Part shown: piece after piece, positions 7,300-16,150 of the stretch
How positions within the stretch are numbered: the stretch's first letter is position 1
Layout: each line of letters begins with the position of its first letter
From: Clostridia bacterium
GTDB lineage: Bacteria; Bacillota; Clostridia; Christensenellales; Borkfalkiaceae
DNA length: 64,000 nt
Assembly (NCBI GenBank): GCA_900770945.1
Contig: CAAGME010000043.1
Coordinates: forward strand, 1 to 64,000
Direction: 5' to 3'
Position numbers and translations under genes: made by a program
Notes under the pieces: generated by a model
Database searches by the model: none
What the model was told of the DNA's origin: nothing
The model's input: only the letters and a program-made list of their open reading frames with translations

Positions 7300-8904
7300 T
7301 TACGCTTTGGGGCCTGCTTTGACGAGGGCTTTGCCGGCTTCGTTCGTCGTGTACTTGACGAAGTTCTTTTCAAATCTCGAAGCGAGGTCTTTTGCCTTTT
7401 CTTCCCACTTCGAAGCGCAGTCGTAAGTATCTCTCGGGTCGAGGATAGCCGGGTCTACGCCGGGGAGTTCGGTCGGAACTTCGAAGTTGAAGTAGGGGAT
7501 AGTCTTGGTCGGAGCCGTGTTGATTGCGCCGGACAAAATAGCGTCGATGATGCCGCGGGTATCCTTAATGGAAATACGCTTGCCCGTTCCGTTCCAGCCG
7601 GTGTTGACGAGGTAAGCCTTTGCGCCGCTCATCTTCATCTTCTTAACGAGTTCTTCCGCATACTTGGTCGGGTGGAGTTCCAAAAACGCCTGACCGAAGC
7701 AAGCCGAGAAGGTCGGGGTCGGTTCGGTTATGCCTCTTTCGGTACCCGCGAGTTTTGCGGTGAAGCCGGAGAGGAAGTAGTACTGAGTCTGTTCCGGAGT
7801 AAGAATGGAAACGGGCGGGAGTACGCCGAACGCGTCCGCAGAAAGGAAGATTACGTTCTTGGCCGCGGGAGCGGAAGAAACGGGGCGAACGATGTTCTTA
7901 ATGTGGTAGATAGGATAGGAAACACGGGTGTTCTCGGTTACGGACTTGTCGGCGAAGTCGATTTTGCCGTCCTTGTCGAGCGTAACGTTTTCGAGAAGCG
8001 CATCGCGCTTAATGGCGTTGTAAATGTCGGGTTCGGAATCCTTGTCGAGATTGATAACCTTAGCGTAGCAGCCGCCTTCGAAGTTGAATACGCCGTTATC
8101 GTCCCAGCCGTGTTCGTCGTCGCCGATTAAAAGACGCTTCGGGTCGGTCGAAAGGGTGGTTTTGCCGGTACCGGACAGACCGAAGAATATAGCGGTGTTT
8201 TCGCCGTTCAAGTCGGTGTTGGCGGAGCAGTGCATAGAAGCGATGCCTTTGAGCGGGAGGTAGTAGTTCATCATGGAGAACATACCTTTCTTCATTTCGC
8301 CGCCGTACCAGGTGTTGATGATAACTTGTTCGCGGCTCGTAATGTTGAACATAACCGCCGTTTCGGAGTTAAGCCCGAGTTCCTTGTAGTTTTCTACTTT
8401 CGCCTTGGAAGCGTTGTAAACAACGAAATCCGGCTCGAAAGTCGCAAGTTCTTCTTCGGTCGGGCGAATGAACATGTTCTTGATGAAGTGAGCCTGCCAG
8501 GCAACTTCTACGATGAAGCGGACAGCCATACGGGTGTCTTTGTTTGCGCCGCAGAAAGCGTCTACAACGAACAATCTCTTGTTGCTGAGTTCTTTGATAG
8601 CGAGTTCTTTTACCGACTTCCAGGCCTCCTCGGAAGCAGGGTGGTTGTCGTTCTTGTACCCCTCGGAAGTCCACCAAACGGTGTCTTTGGAGTTCTCGTC
8701 CATAACGATATATTTATCTTTGGGCGAACGACCCGTATAAATACCGGTCATAACGTTGACTGCGCCGAGTTCGCTTACCTGACCTTTTTCGTAGCCCGTG
8801 AGGTCGGGTCTGGTTTCTTCTGCGTAAAGCATTTCGTAAGACGGGTTGTGGATTACTTCCGTCGTACCCGTAATGCCGTACTTGGTTAAATCGAGTTTCT
8901 GCAT
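7300..8904 (-). CDS. pckA: Phosphoenolpyruvate carboxykinase (ATP)
   Basis: 534 residues from the ATG at 8902-8904, preceded by AGAGGTAATGCA; a TTG five codons upstream is less likely. The ATP-type family is shown by YTGRSPKDKYIV (substrate-binding Arg), the P-loop GLSGTGKTTLS, the metal-binding GDDEHGW and TNTGWNG-like VNTGWNGTGKRISI. The length is normal. It interconverts oxaloacetate and PEP with ATP/ADP in the cytoplasm; in anaerobes it often fixes CO2 towards oxaloacetate and succinate while making ATP. It is monocistronic with a strong promoter and terminator. Confidence 0.97.
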   Translation of the reverse strand: MQKLDLTKYGITGTTEVIHNPSYEMLYAEETRPDLTGYEKGQVSELGAVNVMTGIYTGRSPKDKYIVMDENSKDTVWWTSEGYKNDNHPASEEAWKSVKELAIKELSNKRLFVVDAFCGANKDTRMAVRFIVEVAWQAHFIKNMFIRPTEEELATFEPDFVVYNASKAKVENYKELGLNSETAVMFNITSREQVIINTWYGGEMKKGMFSMMNYYLPLKGIASMHCSANTDLNGENTAIFFGLSGTGKTTLSTDPKRLLIGDDEHGWDDNGVFNFEGGCYAKVINLDKDSEPDIYNAIKRDALLENVTLDKDGKIDFADKSVTENTRVSYPIYHIKNIVRPVSSAPAAKNVIFLSADAFGVLPPVSILTPEQTQYYFLSGFTAKLAGTERGITEPTPTFSACFGQAFLELHPTKYAEELVKKMKMSGAKAYLVNTGWNGTGKRISIKDTRGIIDAILSGAINTAPTKTIPYFNFEVPTELPGVDPAILDPRDTYDCASKWEEKAKDLASRFEKNFVKYTTNEAGKALVKAGPKA

Positions 8905-8989
8905 TGCATTACCTCTCAAAAGAAATTATTTGCTAAAAAAGCGGGCGGCTGAATTCTCACCTTTTGCCGCTCCCTACTTTTCCGTATAT

Positions 8990-9018
8990 ATTTTAATGCT
9001 AAAATTTGAAAGTGTCAA
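8990..9018 (-). promoter_or_regulatory. Strong promoter of pckA
   Basis: Minus strand: TTGACA (9013-9018), 17-nt spacer, TAAAAT (8990-8995). It gives a leader of about 75 nt. Confidence 0.75.
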
Positions 9019-9118
9019 GCGTAGGAATATGAAAAGCCGCCGCAACGTGTGAAATTTTTTTCATTTTCGTTATTAAGTTACCCGTTTATGTGCGTTTTAT
9101 GCGTTTTTGTCTAAAAAA

Positions 9119-9144
9119 CGGCGTGGAGTTTGTTTGCCACGCCG
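9119..9144 (-). terminator. Terminator downstream of the RHS/immunity unit
   Basis: CGGCGTGG (9119-9126) pairs with CCACGCCG (9137-9144); on the minus strand it is followed by TTTTTT. The stretch 8905-9260 holds no gene: only the pckA promoter, this hairpin and the one at 9211-9250. Confidence 0.7.
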
Positions 9145-9210
9145 CATTGTTTGCTTTTTATTTTAAAGTTAGTCGCAAAAACAACTAACTTCCGAATGAA
9201 TCTTGTTTTC

Positions 9211-9250
9211 AATCAAGGCGGGGCGGGGAAACCTAACCCCGCTTGATTGA
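9211..9250. terminator. Second hairpin after the immunity genes
   Basis: CAATCAAG (9211-9218) pairs with CTTGATTG (9243-9250), extended inward by five G-C pairs after a one-base bulge. No T-run follows, so it may be a mRNA 3' stabiliser or partial terminator upstream of the one at 9119. Confidence 0.45.
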
Positions 9251-9260
9251 GTTGTTTGCT

Positions 9261-9698
9261 TTAATCTTTGTAGTACGTTTTTAAAGTTGTTTCGTATAAA
9301 TTAAACTTACCGTCTTTTAACGTGACAAGCATCATTTTTACGTCAATTTTTTTTGCTTCGGGGTCTTTGGTTAATTCCTTATACATTCTCAAGTGTTATG
9401 GCAAAAACTCTTTTTCGTATTGTGTTCTCAACTCGGGACTGTAATTTTGTTCTTTTAAAACATAAAAACTTAATATTGCGTTTTTATCGTTCGTACGCAT
9501 ATAAAAACTCGACACAACACATCCTTTGACATTATGTTCGACGTAATATCTGTCGGGTGTTTCTGCAAAAGTTCCGAAATCTCTTCCAAGATATGAAAAA
9601 TCTAAAGTGATATTATGTTCTCGAAAAAGCTCTTTTACGGTTCGCATAGAACAACAAAACGTTTCTCCCTTGTTGAGAGGTCTTGAAAGTATTCTCAT
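9261..9698 (-). pseudogene. Duplicated RHS immunity-like gene with premature stop
   Basis: Paralogue of the gene at 9700-10137. The frame opens at 9698 (ATG with GGTGG in the preceding stop region) and reads 100 codons to a TAA where the paralogue has GAA (KEFLP-E-YLRMY in the intact copy). After the stop the frame stays open and similar (HLRMYKELTKDPEAKK...) to a second stop at 9261-9263, 145 codons in all. One nonsense change therefore splits an otherwise intact copy. The two copies are near-identical at the N-terminus and in KEQNYSPELRTQYEKEFLP and differ most at residues 60-75, a likely specificity region. The truncated 100-residue form might still be made. Confidence 0.75.
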
Positions 9699-9699
9699 A

Positions 9700-10137
9700 T
9701 TACCACCTATAGTACGTTTCTAAAGTCGTTTCGTATAACTTAAACTTACCGTCTTTTAACGTGACAAGCATCATTTTGTCGTCAATTTTTTTTGCCTCGG
9801 GGTCTTTGGTTAATTCCTTATACATTCTCAAGTATTCTGGCAAAAACTCTTTTTCGTATTGTGTTCTCAACTCGGGACTGTAATTCTGCTCTTTTAAAAC
9901 ATAAAAAGATAGTATCGGACTTGTTTTGTTTGTATGCATATACATATTTGATACAATGCGCCCTTTGACATTACGTTCGACGTAATATCTGTCGGGTGTT
10001 TCTGCAAAAGTTCCGAAATCTCTTCCAAGATATGAAAAATTCAAAGTGATATTATAATTCCGAAAAAGCTCTTTTGCCGCTCGCATAGAACAACAAAACG
10101 TTTCTCCCTTGTTGAGAGGTCTTGAAAGTACTCTCAT
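9700..10137 (-). CDS. Putative immunity protein for the RHS toxin
   Basis: 145 residues from the ATG at 10135-10137; the ribosome site GGTGG is inside the last codons of the RHS gene, whose stop is one nt upstream. I recognise no domain; it starts MRVLSRPLNKGETFCCSM and is cytoplasmic by sequence (no signal or membrane segment). A small gene directly 3' of a polymorphic toxin, tightly coupled, is the usual place for the cognate immunity gene. The tandem paralogue downstream (9261-9698) has the same junction. Immunity function is inferred from context only. Confidence 0.6.
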   Translation of the reverse strand: MRVLSRPLNKGETFCCSMRAAKELFRNYNITLNFSYLGRDFGTFAETPDRYYVERNVKGRIVSNMYMHTNKTSPILSFYVLKEQNYSPELRTQYEKEFLPEYLRMYKELTKDPEAKKIDDKMMLVTLKDGKFKLYETTLETYYRW

Positions 10138-10138
10138 A

Positions 10139-13100
10139 TTACCACCATTCACCCGTAACAAGCCTGCGCATCCATTCCCAGGACAATATTAAGAAAATTA
10201 TATTATTATCAAGATGACTTGTTCGCCAGCCTTTGCCTTTCATCCATTTTTTTAACTTAGCTTTCTTAACTTTATCCTTTAGCGTTTTATAGTAAGTATT
10301 AGCGTCATCCGCTTTTTTAAAATACTCGCCGGTTTCAGGGTCAATTCCGGTATCGTCGCTAAACCTTATTCTTCCGCTGTTAGGCTTTGATAAAAGGACG
10401 TTCATTCCTAAAGCCATAGCACCTACTCCGGCAACAACGCCAACTGCCGAAGCCGCGACGGAAACACTCCCGCCTCCGGCAAGAGCAAGCGCACCGCCGC
10501 CTAAAGCAGCCATGCCTCCGGCGGCAACGCCCAATCCTGCACCTACTCCGGCACCGATAGCGCCGCCTATTACGCCGCCGCCTAAAGCACCTAATGCGGT
10601 ATAGCCAAACAGCTCAAAACCTTCGCTTCCCGTTTCTTTAGCCATATCATAGGCGATGATTCCGCCCGCCGTGGCTCCGACTGCTGCGCCGATGATAAGC
10701 CCTGCGATAATAAGCGTCAACAATATCGACGTTCCCTCGGGGTCGGTGTTTGCTATCGGGTCGTTAAGACAGTAGGCGAAGAGGTTAAGCCCGCCTAAGG
10801 TTTCGGGGTCGAGATAGTCTAACGAATCGGCGGAAATAAATCTGCCCGTGGTCGGGTCGTAATAACGGTTGATGAGATAGTAGAAGCCCGTTTCGGAATC
10901 GTAATAATAACCTCTGTAACGGAAGGGGTTAAGCTCCGCTATGCCCGAGCCGTTGTTGTAAGTTATAACGCAGTTTCCGAACGCGTCGTATGCGTATTCC
11001 GCAACTTTAACGCCGTATATCGTGTATATGCCGACGATATCGCCGAAAACGTTTTTGTCGTAAATATATCTCCCGCCGTTATAAGTGAACCCGCTTATTC
11101 CTGTCTGGTCGTAAAGATACTTGATTACGTAATTTCCGCGTTTTTCCCAGGAAAGGGTAGTTCCGTTGTAACCGTAAAAGGTCGTTTCGGTGCCTCTTTT
11201 TTCAAGCCTTACGTTAGCGGAAGTGTAAACGTATCTCGTAGTAGTCGTTCCTTTAGTGACGGACAAAAGTCTGCGGTTTTGCCAAGACATGCTCATTCCT
11301 AAGTAGCTTGTCGGGCACTCGAAGTTCATATACCCCGAAACGGTTTTAGTTTCCGTGCCTTGCGCGGTCGTTTTGGTGATCCCGACGAGGCGGTCTTTAA
11401 AGTTGGTGGCGTAGTTATACGTTATGAGCGTATCGCTGCTTGTTACCGTACCCGTAGTATAATTGCTTATGCCTGAAGTAAGTCTGTTGCCGTTTTCGTC
11501 GTAAGTATAGATATACGTTTTGCCCGTAGCTTGGTTGTTTTCGCGCACTAAACGGCGGAAATCGTCGTAAACGTATGAAGAATATTTACCTTTGAGCGTT
11601 ACTGAAGAAATGTTTTTACCCTCATCGTAATTAAAAACGTCGTTTACGGTCGTTCCGTCGGGCAAAGTACGCGTTTGAGAAGTTAAAATATCGGTAGTTT
11701 CTCCCGTACTCCCGTTAGAATAACCGTAAGTCGAGCCGTAATTAAGTATGGTATCGGGCATGCCGCGCAATCCCTTTAAGGTAGAAGTTACCGAACGTGA
11801 TTTTAAGCGGTGAATGCCGTCGTATACGTCGGTGGTTACAATGGAAGAGGGTAAATACATGTTTTCGTTTCCGACTAATGTGCGTTTTATCTTTTCATCA
11901 TTTAACGCGTCGCCGGGGTAATATTCGAAGATTGTTTGTACGCCGGTAATATGCCCGTACTCACGTTTCTTTTTCAACCTGCCGTTTTCGTCGTATGTGT
12001 ATTCTATATAATCACGTAAATTGTTGAGAAGACGGTCTGTTTTTATCAATGCGCCGTTGACGGCGTAATTGTAAAGCACTTTTTCGCCCGCGTCGTAAGA
12101 GAGGCGGAGCTTAGCGTCTTTGTTCTTGGTGAGATTTGAAGAGAAGGGGTTGGTGTTTTCGTCTACTGCGTCGGTTACCGCCGCGTATATGAATTTTGCC
12201 GTCGACGAGCCGTTTAGATTGTATGCTAAATAATTGCAAAGGTTTCCATATTCGTCGTAACCTTCCGACGTGAAATCCCTGTGCCTTTCGAAAGAATCGG
12301 CATAATAGCTTATACACGACGGGGTGGACGAATATGTTATATTGCGCTTTAAAAGAGTTTCTTTCGTGTCGTTGCGTTTACGCGCGTATTTTATGATATT
12401 GTCGTAGTCGTCGTATTCGTAAGTTATGCTTTCGCCGTTGGTTGCCGCATCCGTCAAATTGCCGCTCACATAGCTCATTTCATTTTTGAGTTCGACGGAA
12501 TTTTGGATGGCGTTTACCTTTTTGAGCGTTCCGTCCGCGTTGTACTCGTACTGCGGCGTGAAAGACTTAGACGGTTCTCTTTCGTGTTTTAAGTTACCCG
12601 TATCGAGATAATAATCGTAAGTGTATTCTATGCGCCGGCTGCCGTAATAGCTCGCTTCGCACAAGAGATAGCCGCCGTCTCTTGTGATGACGTTGTCGCG
12701 AATGGTGCCGTATTCGTATTCTTTCGACTTTGTGAGATTTTCTGAATCGTTCTTTTCCGTTATCTTCGTCACGTTGCCGAATTCGTCGTAAGTATAAAGC
12801 GTTTGGGTGCCGTTGGAATCCACGCTTTTTACGAGGTTGTAATATTGATTGTAATAAGAGTAACAGGATTTTTCTTCGTTTCCTTCTCTCGTTTTCATCG
12901 TAGAAATAACGTAGTTGTCACCCGTGCCGTACGTAAACGTCGTTACGCTTTGCTTCGTTCCCGCGGTCGAAACGAGCGCGTACGTAATGTCGGATACCCT
13001 TGCCGTTATCGACTGTCCGAACTCAAAAAACAGAGTACTTCCCACGCGGTATGCGCAAGAAAGGTCGTTGCTCCACAGTATATAAGATGAAGGACTGCGG

Positions 13101-14668
13101 TAGCAATTTTCAATCGTTTTTTGCCAGTCCCTGCCCGTCATAACGCAATCGATTGAGCCGTTTATTTTTACGTCTGCGCACTCGTAATAAGTAGTCGAGC
13201 CGAAAGCATACTGCGCTCCGCCGGTGTATACGTTCAGACACTCCGCGCTTTCGCGTTTCTTCTCTTTAGTGAGCTTCAATCCCGAAAACGTCATTTCGCC
13301 CGCATCGCCGAAGTACAAATTGAGTTTTGCCCCTGCAGCAATTTCCTCGTTGGTCAAATCGAGTTTTACGGCTACTATTTGTTTTCCGGAGATTTTTTTG
13401 AACGAACATGGATATGTGGCTTTTGTGTTTCCGTTGATGTAAATGCCTATGGTTACGTCATTTGTTTCGTAATTGAGGTTAAGAACTTCGCCCGTTAAAG
13501 AAAACACAAAGTTTTTTCCTTCACCAAGAGCCGGGTAATCAAAGACAAGGTCTGCCGAATCGTTTAAACCGTATAAAGGAACGGTTAATTCGTCCAATAA
13601 GGGGACTCTGATAATATCGAATTTACCGGTCACGTATTCTTCCGCCGAAACGCTTGAAACGTAATGGCGGTACTCTTCCTGAGAAGCAACGATAACAGCA
13701 GCGGGAATATTGTTTTTTATTTCGTAACTTGAAACAAAGTCTCCGTTAAGCGCAAAATTATATCTCGTTTTTATCTTTGCTCCCGAATCGGGGAAGGCTT
13801 CTTCCTCTACGTCGGTAAACCCGTCGCCGTAGGAAAAAATATATTTTTTAAGCTTATACTTCTCGCCGTTCTTTTTCTTGCCCGTTTCTATTACCGTAAC
13901 TTTGCCGTCCGTCGAATATGTAAATTCCGCGTAGTCGCCGTAACTTGTTTGCGCGCTCGTTATGCCGTTCGCATTGTAATCGTAAGTATTTATCTGCCCG
14001 TCGTAACTGCCGCTGATTACAAACTGATTATCTTCAAAGTAAGCGGTAAGCGAGCGTTCGCCCGGCAAATTAGCGTTTATCGTGTTGCCGTTTTTAATAA
14101 AGTTGGCGTATCTTCCCATGCCGTCGCAAACTATGAAAGAGTCCGCTACGTTTGAAACCGTTATTTCGTTTTTTACTGCTTCGCCGTCCTTATAGCCCGT
14201 TACTTCTTCGATTTTAGAGAGCTTTTCGCCCGTAAAATACAAGGTTATGCCCATTCCGTCGGTGATTTTGTAGCCGTCGGAAGTTACCGTTAAAATAAGC
14301 CCCGTATGCTCGGTGTCGTAGTATTCCGCACCGGTTGCCGTTAATCTTTTGAAAGTGTGTTCCCTCGATTTGCCGTCAAGATAAATAAGGTCGTTCCCGC
14401 TTGCGTAAACGTATTGTTCGTAATTAAACTTCCAGCCGTCGCGCAAGTACTTTGTTACGTTCCTGATCGATTTGTTGTAGGTGAACGCAAGTTTCATCGG
14501 CAATCTGTTACCGTTCGCCGAAAAAACCGTCACCGTAAAATCGATTTTCCCCGTCCTCACGTTAACGCGGTAAGACCCCGCGTCCGCAATGCTTCCGTCA
14601 ACGTAGGTTTGCTTGTAATCGGGGTGATTATCGCTCACCGCTACGTTGGCTCGTCTTAATTTTGACAC
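10139..14668 (-). CDS. RHS-repeat polymorphic toxin
   Basis: 1509 residues starting at a GTG (14666-14668) with AAGGAGG at 6-8 nt. The bulk consists of RHS/YD repeats (YTYDEFGNVTKI, YTYDENGRLKKK, YIYTYDENGNRLTSG). The RHS core ends at the conserved junction RYRGYYYDSETGFYYL...DPTTGRFISADS...NDPIANTDPEG (DPEG at about 1309). A glycine/alanine-rich hydrophobic region (about 1313-1425) follows, then a C-terminal tip of about 80 residues beginning SGRIRFSDDTGIDPETG, rich in lysine (KDKVKKAKLKKWMKGKGW). This tip is the presumed toxin; I do not recognise its class. No N-terminal signal peptide is visible, so the export route is unknown. It is co-transcribed with a glycosyltransferase upstream and immunity-like genes downstream. 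Confidence 0.92.
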   Translation of the reverse strand: MSKLRRANVAVSDNHPDYKQTYVDGSIADAGSYRVNVRTGKIDFTVTVFSANGNRLPMKLAFTYNKSIRNVTKYLRDGWKFNYEQYVYASGNDLIYLDGKSREHTFKRLTATGAEYYDTEHTGLILTVTSDGYKITDGMGITLYFTGEKLSKIEEVTGYKDGEAVKNEITVSNVADSFIVCDGMGRYANFIKNGNTINANLPGERSLTAYFEDNQFVISGSYDGQINTYDYNANGITSAQTSYGDYAEFTYSTDGKVTVIETGKKKNGEKYKLKKYIFSYGDGFTDVEEEAFPDSGAKIKTRYNFALNGDFVSSYEIKNNIPAAVIVASQEEYRHYVSSVSAEEYVTGKFDIIRVPLLDELTVPLYGLNDSADLVFDYPALGEGKNFVFSLTGEVLNLNYETNDVTIGIYINGNTKATYPCSFKKISGKQIVAVKLDLTNEEIAAGAKLNLYFGDAGEMTFSGLKLTKEKKRESAECLNVYTGGAQYAFGSTTYYECADVKINGSIDCVMTGRDWQKTIENCYRSPSSYILWSNDLSCAYRVGSTLFFEFGQSITARVSDITYALVSTAGTKQSVTTFTYGTGDNYVISTMKTREGNEEKSCYSYYNQYYNLVKSVDSNGTQTLYTYDEFGNVTKITEKNDSENLTKSKEYEYGTIRDNVITRDGGYLLCEASYYGSRRIEYTYDYYLDTGNLKHEREPSKSFTPQYEYNADGTLKKVNAIQNSVELKNEMSYVSGNLTDAATNGESITYEYDDYDNIIKYARKRNDTKETLLKRNITYSSTPSCISYYADSFERHRDFTSEGYDEYGNLCNYLAYNLNGSSTAKFIYAAVTDAVDENTNPFSSNLTKNKDAKLRLSYDAGEKVLYNYAVNGALIKTDRLLNNLRDYIEYTYDENGRLKKKREYGHITGVQTIFEYYPGDALNDEKIKRTLVGNENMYLPSSIVTTDVYDGIHRLKSRSVTSTLKGLRGMPDTILNYGSTYGYSNGSTGETTDILTSQTRTLPDGTTVNDVFNYDEGKNISSVTLKGKYSSYVYDDFRRLVRENNQATGKTYIYTYDENGNRLTSGISNYTTGTVTSSDTLITYNYATNFKDRLVGITKTTAQGTETKTVSGYMNFECPTSYLGMSMSWQNRRLLSVTKGTTTTRYVYTSANVRLEKRGTETTFYGYNGTTLSWEKRGNYVIKYLYDQTGISGFTYNGGRYIYDKNVFGDIVGIYTIYGVKVAEYAYDAFGNCVITYNNGSGIAELNPFRYRGYYYDSETGFYYLINRYYDPTTGRFISADSLDYLDPETLGGLNLFAYCLNDPIANTDPEGTSILLTLIIAGLIIGAAVGATAGGIIAYDMAKETGSEGFELFGYTALGALGGGVIGGAIGAGVGAGLGVAAGGMAALGGGALALAGGGSVSVAASAVGVVAGVGAMALGMNVLLSKPNSGRIRFSDDTGIDPETGEYFKKADDANTYYKTLKDKVKKAKLKKWMKGKGWRTSHLDNNIIFLILSWEWMRRLVTGEWW

Positions 14669-14704
14669 AACTAACCTCCTTGTCCTTGTATATTTCGCCG
14701 TTTG

Positions 14705-15343
14705 TTAAATCGGCGTTTCTCCCTTCATTCTTCCGATTATTTTGTTGTATTCGCTTGTTATGCTTCCATCGCGCCCGTAAGTGTAAAAATAAATCTTGCC
14801 GTTTAGTTTCTTTTGTTTGTAACCCCGCTTTTTAGAAATTTTTTGCGTATAATCCCAGTCCTCGTCAATCATTTTATCGTTGAATAATTCTCCGTCGATA
14901 AAATCTTTTTTATATATGTATCGCCATACGGCGAACTCATCGACTACGGCTTCGTTCGATACGAACTCGGATAGGTAAAGAGCCGTCAAATTTTCGTCGT
15001 TTTCAAACTCCGATAGTATTTGCTTGAATGCGTCGGTTTGCAAAAGATAATCGTCGCCGTCTATAAACCAAATTATTTTGCCTTTGGCTTTCTTTAATCC
15101 GTCGTTTCTCGTCAATCCCGCGCGGTGATAATCGCATTTTAAAATCTCGTAATTTTTAAACGCCGCGACACTTTTTTTCACTACTTCTTCGCTTTTATCG
15201 TCGCAACTATCCAAAACAACTATGATTTCGTAAATTTCTTTCGCTATCGATTGCGTCTCAATGCTTTCAAGACACCTTCCGATATAGTTTTCAAGGTTGT
15301 GGCACGGCAAAATTACCGACAGCTTTAATGCGTTGCTTTCCAT
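14705..15343 (-). CDS. Family 2 glycosyltransferase
   Basis: 212 residues. LSVILPCHNLENYIGRCLES and IIVVLDSCDD at the N-terminus and GKIIWFIDGDDYLL (the DxD-type nucleotide-sugar site) are typical of GT-A family 2 enzymes. The C-terminus is shorter than in most GT2 proteins and there is no membrane segment. It is the first gene of the RHS unit, 36 nt upstream of the RHS start. Whether it modifies the RHS protein or an unrelated glycan is unknown. The ATG lies only 6 nt after the -10 element, so the mRNA appears leaderless. Confidence 0.85.
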   Translation of the reverse strand: MESNALKLSVILPCHNLENYIGRCLESIETQSIAKEIYEIIVVLDSCDDKSEEVVKKSVAAFKNYEILKCDYHRAGLTRNDGLKKAKGKIIWFIDGDDYLLQTDAFKQILSEFENDENLTALYLSEFVSNEAVVDEFAVWRYIYKKDFIDGELFNDKMIDEDWDYTQKISKKRGYKQKKLNGKIYFYTYGRDGSITSEYNKIIGRMKGETPI

Positions 15344-15349
15344 AATAGT

Positions 15350-15378
15350 ATTGTAACATAGGTAGATTGAGATTTCAA
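15350..15378 (-). promoter_or_regulatory. Promoter of the glycosyltransferase-RHS unit (leaderless)
   Basis: Minus strand: TTGAAA (15373-15378), 17-nt spacer, TACAAT (15350-15355), then six bases and the ATG at 15343. No ribosome site fits between. Confidence 0.65.
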
Positions 15379-15467
15379 GGGGTTTTTGAAAAATTTCACC
15401 GTTCTTTCGTTTTGGGTTTGCAAGTTTTGTGTCGGCGAAAAAGGTGTGTTAAAATTGGAATTTTCGA

Positions 15468-15496
15468 TTGAGTTTTTCGCTAAAATATGGTAAAAT
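15468..15496 (+). promoter_or_regulatory. Promoter of the XRE/lipoprotein pair
   Basis: TTGAGT (15468-15473), 17-nt spacer, TAAAAT (15491-15496). Confidence 0.65.
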
Positions 15497-15510
15497 GGAA
15501 ACGATATATC

Positions 15511-15535
15511 AACCGGTTACAAATTGTCACCGGTT
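15511..15535. promoter_or_regulatory. Inverted repeat operator, probably for the XRE protein
   Basis: AACCGGTTACAA and TTGTCACCGGTT flank a single central A: 12-bp arms with one mismatch. It starts 15 nt after the -10, at the transcription start, which suits repression of the adjacent XRE gene by its own product. Confidence 0.6.
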
Positions 15536-15610
15536 GGAAAAGAGGAAAAGTCAGGCGGTATCGTTTTGTTGCCGACTAAAACGCAAAGGGAAACGACGGT
15601 TGTTATTATT

Positions 15611-16150
15611 ATGGATTTTAGGGAAAGACTAATTGTTTTAAGAGAAGAAAAAGGGCTGTCGCAACAACAGTTCGCGGACAGGCTCGGCGTGTCGAGGCAG
15701 ACGATTTTCAGGTGGGAATCGGGAAAAAGCGTGCCGAGTGCGGCGCAGATTAAAAATATCTGCTCGGAATTCGGGCTTGATGCGAACGAGTTTTTGTCGG
15801 GCGAGAAATCCGAAGACGGTGACGCGGGCTGTAACGAGACGGCTTTAAACGGCTGCAAATCGGCGGAAGAAAATGCTGACGGAGCGGGCGAAACAAAGCG
15901 TGAAAAATGCCGTAGAAACGGGAGAAAACCCGTTATTGTCATAGCAGCGGTCATCGCGGCGATAGTTCTTGTCGCGCTCGTTATAACCGTTTGCTACGCC
16001 GTTAAGGACGCGATATACGATTCGAGTGCGACGGTGTGGATTATCTCGTTGCCGTCCAACACGCCCATGCTTGTGTTGTCCGTCGTGCTTGCGGCGATTC
16101 TCGGCGTTGCGGTGTTTGCGCTCGTGAGGGAAATATGGAAGAAAGATTAA
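15611..16150 (+). CDS. XRE-family transcriptional regulator with two membrane helices
   Basis: 179 residues. The start at 15611 is chosen because the HTH (LIVLREEKGLSQQQFADRLG ... RQTIFRWESGK) begins right there; upstream in-frame codons run through the operator and lack an ATG. The ribosome site is weak. Residues 3-60 are the DNA-binding domain; an acidic linker rich in E and D follows, then two hydrophobic segments (about 102-125 and 145-170). This layout suggests a membrane-tethered repressor. It overlaps the downstream lipoprotein gene by 16 nt, so the two are probably one unit controlled by the operator at 15511-15535. Confidence 0.8.
   Translation: MDFRERLIVLREEKGLSQQQFADRLGVSRQTIFRWESGKSVPSAAQIKNICSEFGLDANEFLSGEKSEDGDAGCNETALNGCKSAEENADGAGETKREKCRRNGRKPVIVIAAVIAAIVLVALVITVCYAVKDAIYDSSATVWIISLPSNTPMLVLSVVLAAILGVAVFALVREIWKKD

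Noticed and set aside
7198..8130. 310-codon frame antisense to pckA
   Set aside because: pckA is unambiguous on the other strand; the antisense product matches no fold and lacks start signals.
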